Shown: positions 27,170-35,229, numbered from the stretch's first letter. The stretch: DNA of 41,282 bases from JAUUZQ01 sp964538375 (GCA_964538375.1 CAZIFQ010000030.1:1-41282); one strand, 5' to 3'. Numbers and translations: made by a program. Notes: a model not told the origin generated them from the letters alone.

Positions 27170-28200
27170 CTCTTCACAATCGCCCGGTTTATCTTCCTCA
27201 TAAAACCCGGTCCACCGTAAATCAACCCCGTGTATACCTGGATAAGGGTAGCTCCTGCATCCAACATATTTAGTGCGTCCTGAACTGTCATTATACCTCC
27301 TACCCCGATAATCGGTAGTTCTCCGCCAGTTTTTTCCGAGATATAGCGAACCATCTCCAAACTTCTCCTGGTAATAGGTGCACCGCTTAGTCCGCCATCA
27401 GCGATTGCTGCGATTTTTTTATCTGAAGTATGCAGTCCTTCACGGTTCACGGTAGTATTGGTAGCTACGATACCATCAATCCCGTACTTCCTGACTACGT
27501 CAATAGACGCGTCTATTTGCCCTTTATTGAGGTCTGGAGAGATTTTTAGCAGTACAGGGGTGTATTCCCCCATTTCAGTCCTAACTTCTGCTAAACGGCC
27601 TAAAATGGCTTCTAAACCATCCTGATCCTGCAATTCATGAAGATCTGTGATGTTCGGGCAACTGACATTTACAACGAAATAGTCCACAAAAGGATAGAGT
27701 CCCCGAAAGCAGCTTTCATAATCAGAAACGGCCTCTTTATTAGCTGTGGCAGTGTTTTTACCAATGTTTCCTCCAACAAGCAGACCTTTCCGTCTCTTCT
27801 TCTGCAGCTCGTGTATCGCTGCATCCAGTCCCATATTATTAAAACCCATGCGGTTAATGAGACCCTCGTCAGCAGGAATACGGAAACTTCGTGGCTTAGG
27901 ATTGCCAGCTTGTCCCTTGGGAGTAACAGTTCCTATCTCAATATGTGAAAAACCTAAATCTGAAAATTCATTGTAGACATGTGCATTCTTGTCAAATCCG
28001 GCAGCTAATCCAACAGGATTCTCAAACTTGATACCGAGGAATTCAGTTTCCAGTTTAGGATCTCGAACCCGAAAGATAAACCGTGTTAATGCAGGAATAC
28101 CAGGGATTTTGAAGAAAATCTTGAAACTTCCTACCAGCAAGTGATGAATTGTTTCGGGAGCTAAAAGAAAGAGAAGAGGTTTGATTACGTAACGATACAT
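27151..28200 (-). CDS. pyrD: Dihydroorotate dehydrogenase (quinone), class 2
   Basis: A 349-aa FMN enzyme of pyrimidine synthesis that oxidises dihydroorotate to orotate and passes electrons to the quinone pool. The N-terminal ~48 residues (IKPLLFLLAPETIHHLLVG) form the membrane-associating extension of class 2. The barrel shows NPVGLAAGFDKN, IEIGTVTPKGQAGNPKPR, NRMGFNN and the active-site Ser180 in NVSCPN. Later come LLKISPDL, VATNTT, GGLSGAPI, GVGGI and the FMN-phosphate region. Its C-terminal residues TPNA are encoded in the heptamer array shared with the S41 gene. The XRE regulator gene lies 28 bp upstream on the same strand, so the two are probably co-transcribed. Confidence 0.97.
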   Translation of the reverse strand: MYRYVIKPLLFLLAPETIHHLLVGSFKIFFKIPGIPALTRFIFRVRDPKLETEFLGIKFENPVGLAAGFDKNAHVYNEFSDLGFSHIEIGTVTPKGQAGNPKPRSFRIPADEGLINRMGFNNMGLDAAIHELQKKRRKGLLVGGNIGKNTATANKEAVSDYESCFRGLYPFVDYFVVNVSCPNITDLHELQDQDGLEAILGRLAEVRTEMGEYTPVLLKISPDLNKGQIDASIDVVRKYGIDGIVATNTTVNREGLHTSDKKIAAIADGGLSGAPITRRSLEMVRYISEKTGGELPIIGVGGIMTVQDALNMLDAGATLIQVYTGLIYGGPGFMRKINRAIVKRGTPNA

Positions 28201-28228
28201 CTAATTTTTCTCGCAAAGATAACAGAAA

Positions 28229-28720
28229 TCAGGAATCAGGATCATAGGTGTGAAACGAATTATCGTTATAAAAAAGAATCACCCTGGTGACTTTTTTCGA
28301 TTTACGATCAGTTTCAGGCCCTGATAAAGACCCGGCAGAATCCTGTGAAACAATCATTTTTTGGATATTCCCAGGAATATGACCAGCATTTTCACTGTCT
28401 TGATCCGTAATTATGCCGGAATCAGGCGAAATGACTTCTTTCGTTGATGCACCTGAAGCTTCGACTTTCTTAGATTGATCAAATAACCCTCCGGATACGT
28501 AATTACTCATATCTTCATACATATCACCTTCTCCAAGTATCAACCAATCAGCGTTTAACAAAGGAAATGCCTTCAAAGTCTTTTGCATAAAATCAAAGCT
28601 GGGCTTGTTTCTTCCTGACAAAATATGTGAGACACTTGAACGCTGAACACCTATTACATCTGCAAATTTTGAAGACGACAACTGCTCAGTATCCAGTAAC
28701 TTTAATAAACGATCTTCCAT
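28229..28720 (-). CDS. XRE-family helix-turn-helix regulator
   Basis: A 163-aa protein. Residues about 1-65 are a lambda-repressor-like HTH (LSSSKFADVIGVQRSSVSHI with SGRNKPSFDFMQKTLKAFP), followed by NADWLILGEGDMY, typical of a Bacteroidota XRE group. The rest is polar, low in motif content, and ends in a short hydrophobic/basic piece (KVTRVILFYNDNSFHTYDPDS). There is no S24 peptidase domain. The ATG at 28720 is chosen over a TTG two codons upstream. Three palindromes TTACA-N2-TGTAA lie 16-75 bp upstream, so it probably represses its own transcription and that of pyrD. Three more copies lie 0.5 kb away. Confidence 0.88.
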   Translation of the reverse strand: MEDRLLKLLDTEQLSSSKFADVIGVQRSSVSHILSGRNKPSFDFMQKTLKAFPLLNADWLILGEGDMYEDMSNYVSGGLFDQSKKVEASGASTKEVISPDSGIITDQDSENAGHIPGNIQKMIVSQDSAGSLSGPETDRKSKKVTRVILFYNDNSFHTYDPDS

Positions 28721-28735
28721 AGTCAAATAGATTTG

Positions 28736-28794
28736 TTACAAATGTAACATATATATTGTTTACAATTGTAACTATATATTGTTTACAATTGTAA
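28736..28794. promoter_or_regulatory. Operator cluster: three TTACA-N2-TGTAA palindromes
   Basis: Sites at 28736-28747 (centre AA), 28760-28771 and 28783-28794 (centre AT, perfect palindromes) are spaced 24 and 23 bp. The last two are embedded in a direct repeat containing TATATATTGTTTACAATTG. Read on the minus strand, the first site contains TACATTTG, a match to the -7 promoter box, so occupancy would block the XRE promoter. Confidence 0.75.
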
Positions 28795-29203
28795 ATTGTT
28801 GATTTCAATGTACAATTAACTTCAATATTATACTTCTAACTTCTGACACTTTACTCAGTAAATATGCTAATCCTGGGGAAGATCTGGTTTACCAGGCATG
28901 ATGGTCACTTTTGTTTAATAATCAAAGATTTAATACGTAAATAAAGCTTAAACAAGCAATATAACACTTGCTTCAGTGCTCATTTCCAGGTGACTTTAGA
29001 ATGATTTGAATTAAACCTTCACTAAAAAAGTGCTCAATCGCTGGATATTAGGTATTTAAACCTATATATTTACAGTTTGAAAGCGCTTTTTATGGGGGAG
29101 GTGGAGTATTGTCCAATATTTTACTTTATATAAACTCAATAAATACCACATTAAGTGTTAGTTATAGTCCTTATCTTTCATATTGAAAGCCGGCTAAAAC
29201 TGT

Positions 29204-29294
29204 TTACATTTGTAAGCAAGGATCAGGAAGGATTTGTGTTACTTTTGTATACAATTGTAACATTTGTTAGGGGTATTGTTGTTTACATTTGTAA
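29204..29294. promoter_or_regulatory. Second operator cluster: three more copies of the palindrome
   Basis: Sites at 29204-29215 (centre TT), 29249-29260 (ATACA-AT-TGTAA, one mismatch) and 29283-29294 (centre TT). The last one contains TACATTTG on the plus strand, a -7-like box, but no open frame follows it to the right. Confidence 0.65.
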
Positions 29295-29680
29295 ATTTCT
29301 TATATCTTAGCTTGATTTGATCTACCGGGATAAAAACTCTCTCAAGTAATTAGAAAATTCTTTTAGTAATAAGCATCTGGATCAAAAAGTGGATTTTACA
29401 CTGTAAATTAAGTTTTCTGTAAAATCCCCTCCTACCCTGTGTGTAAATTGTAATCTTGAATTTTATAGCCAAATGACTGGCATATTTCCTCATCGCTGGG
29501 TGGAATAGACAAAAATATTTGATTCTCCTTACGTTAAATTTGGGCGAAATCAGGGCTAAACAACTGAATTACTGTGGGATATTAGCATATTCATTAAGGT
29601 ATCCAATTGTTTCAAGGAGAGAGAAATAGTGAGATATGAAGAGAAATAGAGAGAGATAAAGTATAAACTAGTGAGCCGTA

Positions 29681-29701
29681 GGCAGTGAGCAGTGGGCAGT
29701 G
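29681..29701. repeat. GGCAGTG heptamer array
   Basis: GGCAGTG, AGCAGTG, GGCAGTG in tandem, 13 bp past the stop of the symporter gene. Two related units occur at about 1096-1109. Confidence 0.75.
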
Positions 29702-29714
29702 GAAATGAAGTTAC

Positions 29715-31010
29715 TTACTCTTCTTCCTCTTCAAAATCCTCCACTCCTATGGCATTTTCTGATTTTGCCACCATAGATGCTACTGTAGCATCGCCTGTAA
29801 CATTCACGGAAGTTCGCAGCATGTCAATTGGTCTGTCCACTCCCAGGATGAGTGCAAGTCCTTCCGCGGGTATTCCAACAGTATTCAGCACAATGATCAA
29901 CATTACTATACTCCCACCAGGAACACCGGGCGTACCAATTGATGCGATTGTAGCAAGCAGCACAATAGAGATTTGCTGACTGATACTCAGATCCATACCA
30001 AAAACCTGTGCAATAAAAACAGCTGCTACAGCCTGGTAGCAAGAAGTTCCATCCATATTAATTGTCACCCCTACTGGCAAAACAAAATTGGCAACACTTT
30101 TTGAAACTTTGAATTCTTTGGTGACCTGTTTCAATGTCACGGGAAGAGTAGCTGCACTTGAGCTGGTAGAAAAAGCTACAAGCTGGGCAGGCAGCACGCC
30201 GCGAAAGAACTCCCGGTATCTAATTCCAGAGAAGATCCGGGCCAGTAAAGGATAAAAGACTAATATCAGGGCAAATAATCCTATCCCTGCAGTAAGCATA
30301 TACATACCAAGGGCGCTGAATACCTCTACATCTCCTGAAAAGTCAACAATAAGACCTGCCATCAATGCCAGTACACCATAGGGAGCGAAGCGCATAATTA
30401 TATCTATGATCTTGATAATAATATCATTAAGACCGTCAAAGAAATCTTTGACCACTTCGGTTTTCTTATTGGGGATCAATACCAGGGCAATGCCAAATAT
30501 GATGGCAAAGAAAATAATCTGCAACATTTTTGAGTTATCACCTGCGGCAAAAAAGACATTTTCAGGGACAAGTTCCTCAAAGAAACGGAGCGGTGACTGA
30601 TCCTGCACAGACTCAGCTGTTATTTGCTTTTCTGAGATATCACTTAAGAAACGTTCCCTGTATTCCTCCTTTTTCTCTTCAGGAAATACGTTCCCTGGCT
30701 GTATCACATTCACCAATCCCAATCCAACTGTGGTGGCTATAACAGTGGTGATGATATATATAACAATGGTTTTAAGTCCGATTCTTGACAGCTTTGAGAT
30801 ATTACTCAAGCTGGATATCCCTTTTACCAGCGACACAAAGATCAGTGGTATTGCGATCATTTTCAGTAACTTAAGAAATATATTCCCCCAGGGTTGTATC
30901 CAATCACTAGTAAATTTCTCCAGGTTGGTCCATACAGCAACGAGACCCAGCAGGATTCCAATGCCCATACCGATAAATATCTTCGCCCAGAGTGGTAGTT
31001 TTTTTAGCAT
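29715..31010 (-). CDS. Sodium/proton:dicarboxylate or glutamate symporter (DAACS family)
   Basis: A 431-aa inner-membrane transporter of the GltP/DctA family, taking up glutamate, aspartate or C4-dicarboxylates with cations. Family signatures are present in order: a serine-rich loop (STSSSAATLPVTLKQV), NMDGTSCYQAVAAVFIAQ in helix 7, the second re-entrant loop ASIGTPGVPGGSIVML, and DRPIDMLRTSVNVTGDATVA in helix 8. An acidic tail (EDFEEEEE) ends the protein. The exact substrate cannot be assigned. It is the last gene on the minus strand after the FAD/FeS dehydrogenase, 79 bp away; that gap is filled by two heptamer arrays. Confidence 0.93.
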   Translation of the reverse strand: MLKKLPLWAKIFIGMGIGILLGLVAVWTNLEKFTSDWIQPWGNIFLKLLKMIAIPLIFVSLVKGISSLSNISKLSRIGLKTIVIYIITTVIATTVGLGLVNVIQPGNVFPEEKKEEYRERFLSDISEKQITAESVQDQSPLRFFEELVPENVFFAAGDNSKMLQIIFFAIIFGIALVLIPNKKTEVVKDFFDGLNDIIIKIIDIIMRFAPYGVLALMAGLIVDFSGDVEVFSALGMYMLTAGIGLFALILVFYPLLARIFSGIRYREFFRGVLPAQLVAFSTSSSAATLPVTLKQVTKEFKVSKSVANFVLPVGVTINMDGTSCYQAVAAVFIAQVFGMDLSISQQISIVLLATIASIGTPGVPGGSIVMLIIVLNTVGIPAEGLALILGVDRPIDMLRTSVNVTGDATVASMVAKSENAIGVEDFEEEEE

Positions 31011-31024
31011 AGTTGAATGTTTAT

Positions 31025-31062
31025 CGTTGAGCGTATAGCGTTTAGCGTTTAGCGTTTAGCGT
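31025..31062. repeat. GCGTTTA heptamer array
   Basis: About five units of period 7 (CGTTGAG, CGTATAG, then CGTTTAG three times) between the symporter start and the dehydrogenase stop. The family is the same as at 35081 and close to 27143. Confidence 0.8.
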
Positions 31063-31070
31063 ATCTGCTT

Positions 31071-31090
31071 CCTTTTTCCTTTTTCCTTTC
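31071..31090 (-). repeat. GGAAAAA heptamer array after the dehydrogenase stop codon
   Basis: On the minus strand GAAAGGAAAAAGGAAAAAGG follows the stop codon directly, period 7. It is the same unit and same position relative to a stop codon as the array after etfB. Confidence 0.7.
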
Positions 31091-34071
31091 TACTTTATCG
31101 CTTCGTACAAAATCTCGACCGGATGCCTTGCATCCACACCTGTTCCATCCTTGATCTGGTGCCGACAACTGGTTCCTGCCGCAACAATTATTGTCTCACT
31201 ACCTGCCTTTCTCACTTCAGGAAAGAGAACAAGCTCTCCAACTTTCATGGAAAGATCGTAATGTTCTTTTTCATATCCAAAAGATCCTGCCATTCCACAG
31301 CATCCGGAAGGAATCTCGGTAATTATATAATTCTTTGGTATTGAGAGCATTGCTATCGTTTCCTTGGTCGAAGCAATGGCTTTTTGCTGACAATGTCCAT
31401 GTAATTTTAACTTCACTTCAGCATCCGTGAAGAGCTCTCTGTCGATCTGACCCTTTTCATACATTCTCACGATATACTCCTCTATCATCAGGGCATTTTC
31501 GGCCAGTTTCTCAGCCTTCACCTTCAATTCGGGACCTGCAAGATCGAGAAATTCATCTCTAAATCCGAGAATAGCTGAAGGCTCCGTTCCGATAAGTGGC
31601 TTTTCTTCAGTCACAATATCACTCAACAACTCAATATTTTTCCTGGCATGTTTGCGCGCTGTCCGCAGCAACCCCTTGGAAATAAATGTCCTGCCACTAA
31701 GCGCATGCTTTGTTATCATGACCTTGATTCCCAATTTATTAAGTAATCTTACTGTAGTAATACCAATATGTACATCGTTATAATTTGTAAACTCATCGAT
31801 GAAATAAATCACTTCCGGAGCATCAACCGGCAAAGAATTATTCAGGGCACTTAGGTGACGTCTGCACCAATGTCTAAACGTTTGTTTTTGCAGTCCCGGA
31901 ATACTCCGCTTTTTTGCAAAACCAAGCACGCCTTTGAACAAGGCTGATGTGAACTTATTTTTCACAAAGAAATTGAAAATGAACGGCGCCACTGTGCCCA
32001 GTCTATTGACACTTGTAATATAAGCTATCAACCTTGTTCTCAGTGGAATACCATTTGCATCATACCAATGTTGAAGAAACTCTGTCTTCAATTTTGCCAT
32101 ATCTACACTTGAGGGACATTCAGACTTGCAGGCCTTGCATGCCAGGCAAAGATCGAGTATCTCGTAAACCTCCGGATGGTCATATACATTCCTTCTTCCT
32201 GGTTTACCTATAAATTCCCTTAATATATTTGCCCTTGCCCTGGTAGTTGTCCACTCCTCCCTGCTAGCCATATAGCTCGGACACATTGTTCCTCCTGATT
32301 CAACAGTCTTGCGGCAATCACCTGATCCGTTGCACTGTTCAATATGTCTGAGAATTCCACCTTCTCCGAAAGAATAAATTGTTTCAGGTGACTCTAGTTC
32401 TGTTCCGGGAGTATAACGCAAAAACGAATTCATGGGAGGTGTATCAATTATCTTCCCCTGGTTAAAAACACCACCGGGATCCCATGTATCCTTTATTGAG
32501 CGCATCATTCCAAAATTTCTCTCTCCTACCATCATTGGAATAAACTCCCCACGCAAACGTCCATCACCATGTTCACCACTAAGGGATCCACGGTATTTCT
32601 TCACCAGCTTTGCTGTTTCCAATGCTATGGTATGAAAAAGTTCTACATCCCTGGCATTTTTCAAATTCAAAATCGGTCGAAGATGAAGTTCTCCAACAGA
32701 AATATGCGCGTGATATACGCACTTCAACTTGTAATTGTCCAGGAGTTTATTAAAATCTGAAATATAATCTTCCAACCTTGCGGGTGTTACACTGGTATCT
32801 TCAATAACAGACACGGGTTTGGCATCACCTTCCATCTTGGAGAGCACGCCCAGCCCGGCTTTTCTAAGGTCCCATACTTTCGTGATGTCAGTTCCTGATA
32901 TTATTGGGAAATGATATCCTATGCCTGAATTATGAAAATCTTCTTTCATTTCTGACACCCTGGACTCAATCTCCTTCATTGATTCACCTACTAATTCTAC
33001 GATCAATATGGCACCCGGACTGCCTTTTACAAAGAAGCGATTTTTGCGTTGTGTCAGGTTCCCTTCTGTCAGATCAAGAATAGTTTTATCCATCAATTCA
33101 ACCGCTGAAGGACTATATTTTAGTGCGATAAGGTTACCTCGAATGGCTTCCATCACAGAGTCAACATGAACAGGGACCAACACCTTATTTATGGGAGGAA
33201 GCGGATCAAGATGCAGCTTTATCTCTGTCATGAAACCCAGGGTTCCCTCAGAGCCAGCCACTAAACGACAGAAATTGAAATTATCGTGAATGGCACCTTT
33301 ACCCCTGAACAATGAGCAGTTCAGCAATTCATCCAGGGCATATCCAGTATTTCTTCTAACAACCTCGGGATCAGGAAATTCAGCAATAACAGATGCTTGA
33401 TTCTCTTTCTCTCTAAATAGGTCCCTGATATTCCTGTAGATGTCCCCTTCCAGTGTTTCATTCTTACATTTATCATGAAACATATTGTCCGTCATGGGTG
33501 CAAATTCCGCGATGGATCCATCACTCAGGACAAGTCGTGTAGCTATGGTATGTTCACGTGCTGAGCCATAGACAACTGAGTGTAAGCCACTACTGTTATT
33601 CCCCACCATACCGCCCATCATGCTCCTGCTCGAGGTAGAAGTTTCCGGGCTAAAGAATAAACCGGTTGATTTCAGCTGCTTGTTCATGTCATCAAGAATG
33701 ACACCCGGCTGCACCCTGATCCATTTCTCTTCCTCATTAATCTCCAATACCTGGGTCATGAACCTGGAAATGTCCACCACCAGGCCTCTTCCCACTACCT
33801 GTCCGGCCAGCGAAGTACCCGCAGCCCTGGGTATCAGGGTGATCTTGTTCCTGCTGGCAAATTTTACCAGTTCACATATATCATTTTCATGCCTGGGACG
33901 ACAAACAGCCAGGGGCAGTTCCCTGTAGGCAGAAGCATCAGTGGCATACATTAACCGACTTGATAAATCCATGAATAAATCACCATCAATCAATGCGTCA
34001 AGTGATTGTAAATCAGATTTTAATTCGTCCCCAATAATTTCATTGATAAACCTATTCCCAGATGACTTCAC
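31090..34071 (-). CDS. FAD-linked dehydrogenase with ferredoxin and CCG domains (YdiJ-like, probable D-2-hydroxyacid dehydrogenase)
   Basis: A 993-aa three-part oxidoreductase. The FAD-binding domain (about 45-270) has PRAAGTSLAGQVVGRGLVVD, GGMVGNNSSG and AGSEGTLGFMTEIKL. The FAD-linked oxidase C-terminal domain (about 275-550) has YHAHISVGELHLRP and LSGEHGDGRLRGEF. Two FeS motifs follow (about 585-655, CNGSGDC...CPSY and CLACKACKSECPSS, last Cys 652), then a C-terminal CCG region (about 835-985, HGHCQQKA, IPSGCCGMAGSFG, GTSCRHQIKDG). This matches the YdiJ type, whose known members oxidise D-2-hydroxyglutarate or related 2-hydroxyacids. The HglS-like gene upstream fits a D-2-hydroxyglutarate substrate. 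The start is GTG at 34071: an in-frame TAG lies five codons upstream and the first internal ATG would remove 34 residues. Confidence 0.88.
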   Translation of the reverse strand: MKSSGNRFINEIIGDELKSDLQSLDALIDGDLFMDLSSRLMYATDASAYRELPLAVCRPRHENDICELVKFASRNKITLIPRAAGTSLAGQVVGRGLVVDISRFMTQVLEINEEEKWIRVQPGVILDDMNKQLKSTGLFFSPETSTSSRSMMGGMVGNNSSGLHSVVYGSAREHTIATRLVLSDGSIAEFAPMTDNMFHDKCKNETLEGDIYRNIRDLFREKENQASVIAEFPDPEVVRRNTGYALDELLNCSLFRGKGAIHDNFNFCRLVAGSEGTLGFMTEIKLHLDPLPPINKVLVPVHVDSVMEAIRGNLIALKYSPSAVELMDKTILDLTEGNLTQRKNRFFVKGSPGAILIVELVGESMKEIESRVSEMKEDFHNSGIGYHFPIISGTDITKVWDLRKAGLGVLSKMEGDAKPVSVIEDTSVTPARLEDYISDFNKLLDNYKLKCVYHAHISVGELHLRPILNLKNARDVELFHTIALETAKLVKKYRGSLSGEHGDGRLRGEFIPMMVGERNFGMMRSIKDTWDPGGVFNQGKIIDTPPMNSFLRYTPGTELESPETIYSFGEGGILRHIEQCNGSGDCRKTVESGGTMCPSYMASREEWTTTRARANILREFIGKPGRRNVYDHPEVYEILDLCLACKACKSECPSSVDMAKLKTEFLQHWYDANGIPLRTRLIAYITSVNRLGTVAPFIFNFFVKNKFTSALFKGVLGFAKKRSIPGLQKQTFRHWCRRHLSALNNSLPVDAPEVIYFIDEFTNYNDVHIGITTVRLLNKLGIKVMITKHALSGRTFISKGLLRTARKHARKNIELLSDIVTEEKPLIGTEPSAILGFRDEFLDLAGPELKVKAEKLAENALMIEEYIVRMYEKGQIDRELFTDAEVKLKLHGHCQQKAIASTKETIAMLSIPKNYIITEIPSGCCGMAGSFGYEKEHYDLSMKVGELVLFPEVRKAGSETIIVAAGTSCRHQIKDGTGVDARHPVEILYEAIK

Positions 34072-34080
34072 TCCTATTTG

Positions 34081-34119
34081 TTTCTACTTATTTGTTGAAG
34101 AAAACAAATATAGTAGAAA
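34081..34119. other. Long imperfect hairpin before the dehydrogenase start
   Basis: TTTCTACT (34081-34088) pairs with AGTAGAAA (34112-34119), and ATTTGTT (34090-34096) with AACAAAT (34103-34109), around a 6-nt loop and a small bulge. It begins 10 bp upstream of the GTG start and would form in the 5' leader of the mRNA. Its minus strand also contains a TATATTTG -7-like box. Confidence 0.55.
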
Positions 34120-34146
34120 AAGTTGGGAGTGAACTAAAGTTGGAGT

Positions 34147-34260
34147 TATAGAGTGCCTTGAGTACTTGGAGTGCCTTGAGTTGGGGTCCCAGACTATATT
34201 CTATGACAGAATATAAATCGAAGCGCCTTCCTTCTCCCGGCGGGAGAAGGCCAGGATGGG
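34147..34260. repeat. Composite repeat, copy 2: 9-mer array plus REP-like hairpin
   Basis: Units related to GAGTACTTG (GAGTGCCTT, GAGTACTTG, GAGTGCCTT) are followed by GGGGTCCC, TATATTC and AAATCGAAGCGC. The palindrome CCTTCTCCCG, G, CGGGAGAAGG follows at 34230-34250, then CCAGGATGGG. Same module order and orientation as copy 1 near 950-1080. It ends 10 bp from the stop codon of the DUF1338 gene. Confidence 0.85.
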
Positions 34261-34270
34261 CTCAATACAA

Positions 34271-35071
34271 TCACTTATTATCCGTACTCTCAAATATCTT
34301 ATCGGCTGATCCTGCGATGAACCCACTGAACAGCTTTCCATCACTGTCTTCATACCTTCTTGTGAATTCGTAATAACAGGCAGGTATTTCATAGTTTCCT
34401 TCACGGAAATCAACTTCGATTGAATCTGCAAGTGTGCTGGATTGTTCAAGCATTTTTTCCGGTGTACCTTTCACTTCGCCTCCTGATGAATTAAGCTGAA
34501 AGCCATTATTTTTCAGGAACTTATTTACTTTTTCAATGGTGTTCAGCTCCTTTAAATGATTGATAGATACGGTAAAATGATTTGCCCTGAATCCATATAC
34601 ATACAACCAGGCAGCATACTCTGACTCTTCACGAAATCTTTTATAAATATCGTAAGAACAAGGTGAAAAAATTGGCCCGCTTGCCACCAGGTTATCTGAT
34701 TTGAAGAGCATGCCAGGTATATTATCAAGCGCTTGCTTTACCTGGTTTTGCATAAAGGGAGAAAACTCTTCCAGCATCAGTTGACTGATGAAAATACGTG
34801 GTGAATTAGGAATACCAGGATGTTCGAAATGCTTGGCCTGTAACTTCTTCACTGGAAATGCATAGCTTTCCATCTCTACATATCCCTCCTTAAGAAAAGG
34901 TCTTGACAATACTTCAATATTGATCCTGGGATCATTAAATGTTCTAAAGGCAATGTGGTCATTTTCAATCTCCTCACCCTCATCCCTAAAGAGTTCATGA
35001 ATCTTTTTTACAGATGGATTTTCATTGGAATATTGATCCCAGAGAAGCGTGAATAGTTTTTGTAGTTCCAT
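34271..35071 (-). CDS. DUF1338 family protein (HglS-like 2-oxoadipate dioxygenase/decarboxylase)
   Basis: A 266-aa protein of the DUF1338 family. Characterised members (HglS) are iron enzymes that convert 2-oxoadipate to D-2-hydroxyglutarate and CO2 in lysine breakdown. Candidate metal ligands are spaced as in the family: His39 in NDHIAFRTF, His165 in FRANHFTVS and Glu235 in CYYEFTRRY. It is much shorter than the ~460-aa proteobacterial enzymes, with the conserved core kept, as in other Bacteroidota copies I recall. The gene downstream encodes a YdiJ-type dehydrogenase able in principle to oxidise the product; that pairing is the main support for the function. The two genes are separated by a 199-bp gap holding a composite repeat and a hairpin. 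Confidence 0.8.
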   Translation of the reverse strand: MELQKLFTLLWDQYSNENPSVKKIHELFRDEGEEIENDHIAFRTFNDPRINIEVLSRPFLKEGYVEMESYAFPVKKLQAKHFEHPGIPNSPRIFISQLMLEEFSPFMQNQVKQALDNIPGMLFKSDNLVASGPIFSPCSYDIYKRFREESEYAAWLYVYGFRANHFTVSINHLKELNTIEKVNKFLKNNGFQLNSSGGEVKGTPEKMLEQSSTLADSIEVDFREGNYEIPACYYEFTRRYEDSDGKLFSGFIAGSADKIFESTDNK

Positions 35072-35080
35072 TTTTGTTGC

Positions 35081-35157
35081 GTTAAGCGTTTAGCGTTTAG
35101 TGTTGAGCGTTTAGCGTTGAGTGAGATTCGCTAAACGCTCCACGCTCCTCACTCAAC
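35081..35157. repeat. GCGTTTA heptamer array with nested inverted repeats
   Basis: Heptamers GCGTTAA, GCGTTTA, GCGTTTA, GTGTTGA, GCGTTTA, GCGTTGA lie just upstream of the DUF1338 start. The array is folded back on itself: AGCGTTTAGCG (35106-35116) is the reverse complement of 35129-35139, and GTTGAGTGAG (35116-35125) of 35148-35157. Confidence 0.8.
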
Positions 35158-35215
35158 ACACAACGTATATATAAACCAATTTGTACAAAAATAGTTTACT
35201 TATAGTTTATAAAAT

Positions 35216-35229
35216 ATGATGTACATCAT
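35216..35229. promoter_or_regulatory. FNR/CRP-like palindrome upstream of pta
   Basis: ATGATGTACATCAT is a perfect 14-bp palindrome with the core TGAT-N4-ATCA shared with FNR-type binding sites (usual outer bases T and A are exchanged here). It lies 9 bp upstream of the candidate -33 element of the fermentation operon. Confidence 0.55.

Larger units (their letters stand above)
28721..29714. other. Gene-free region of about 1 kb between the XRE regulator and the symporter
   Basis: A/T-rich, with no open frame above background on either strand. It contains the two operator clusters and an imperfect inverted repeat (AAAAAAGTGCT near 29023-29033 with AGCGCTTTTT near 29082-29091). A purine-rich stretch with the repeated segment AGAGAAATAG lies at about 29616-29660, and a GGCAGTG array at the right end. 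A small RNA transcribed from the second cluster is possible but not shown. Confidence 0.6.

Noticed and set aside
28736..29294. CRISPR array
   Set aside because: The repeats are 12-bp palindromes at uneven spacing of 23 to about 410 bp, without spacers of constant size or cas genes; operators fit better.
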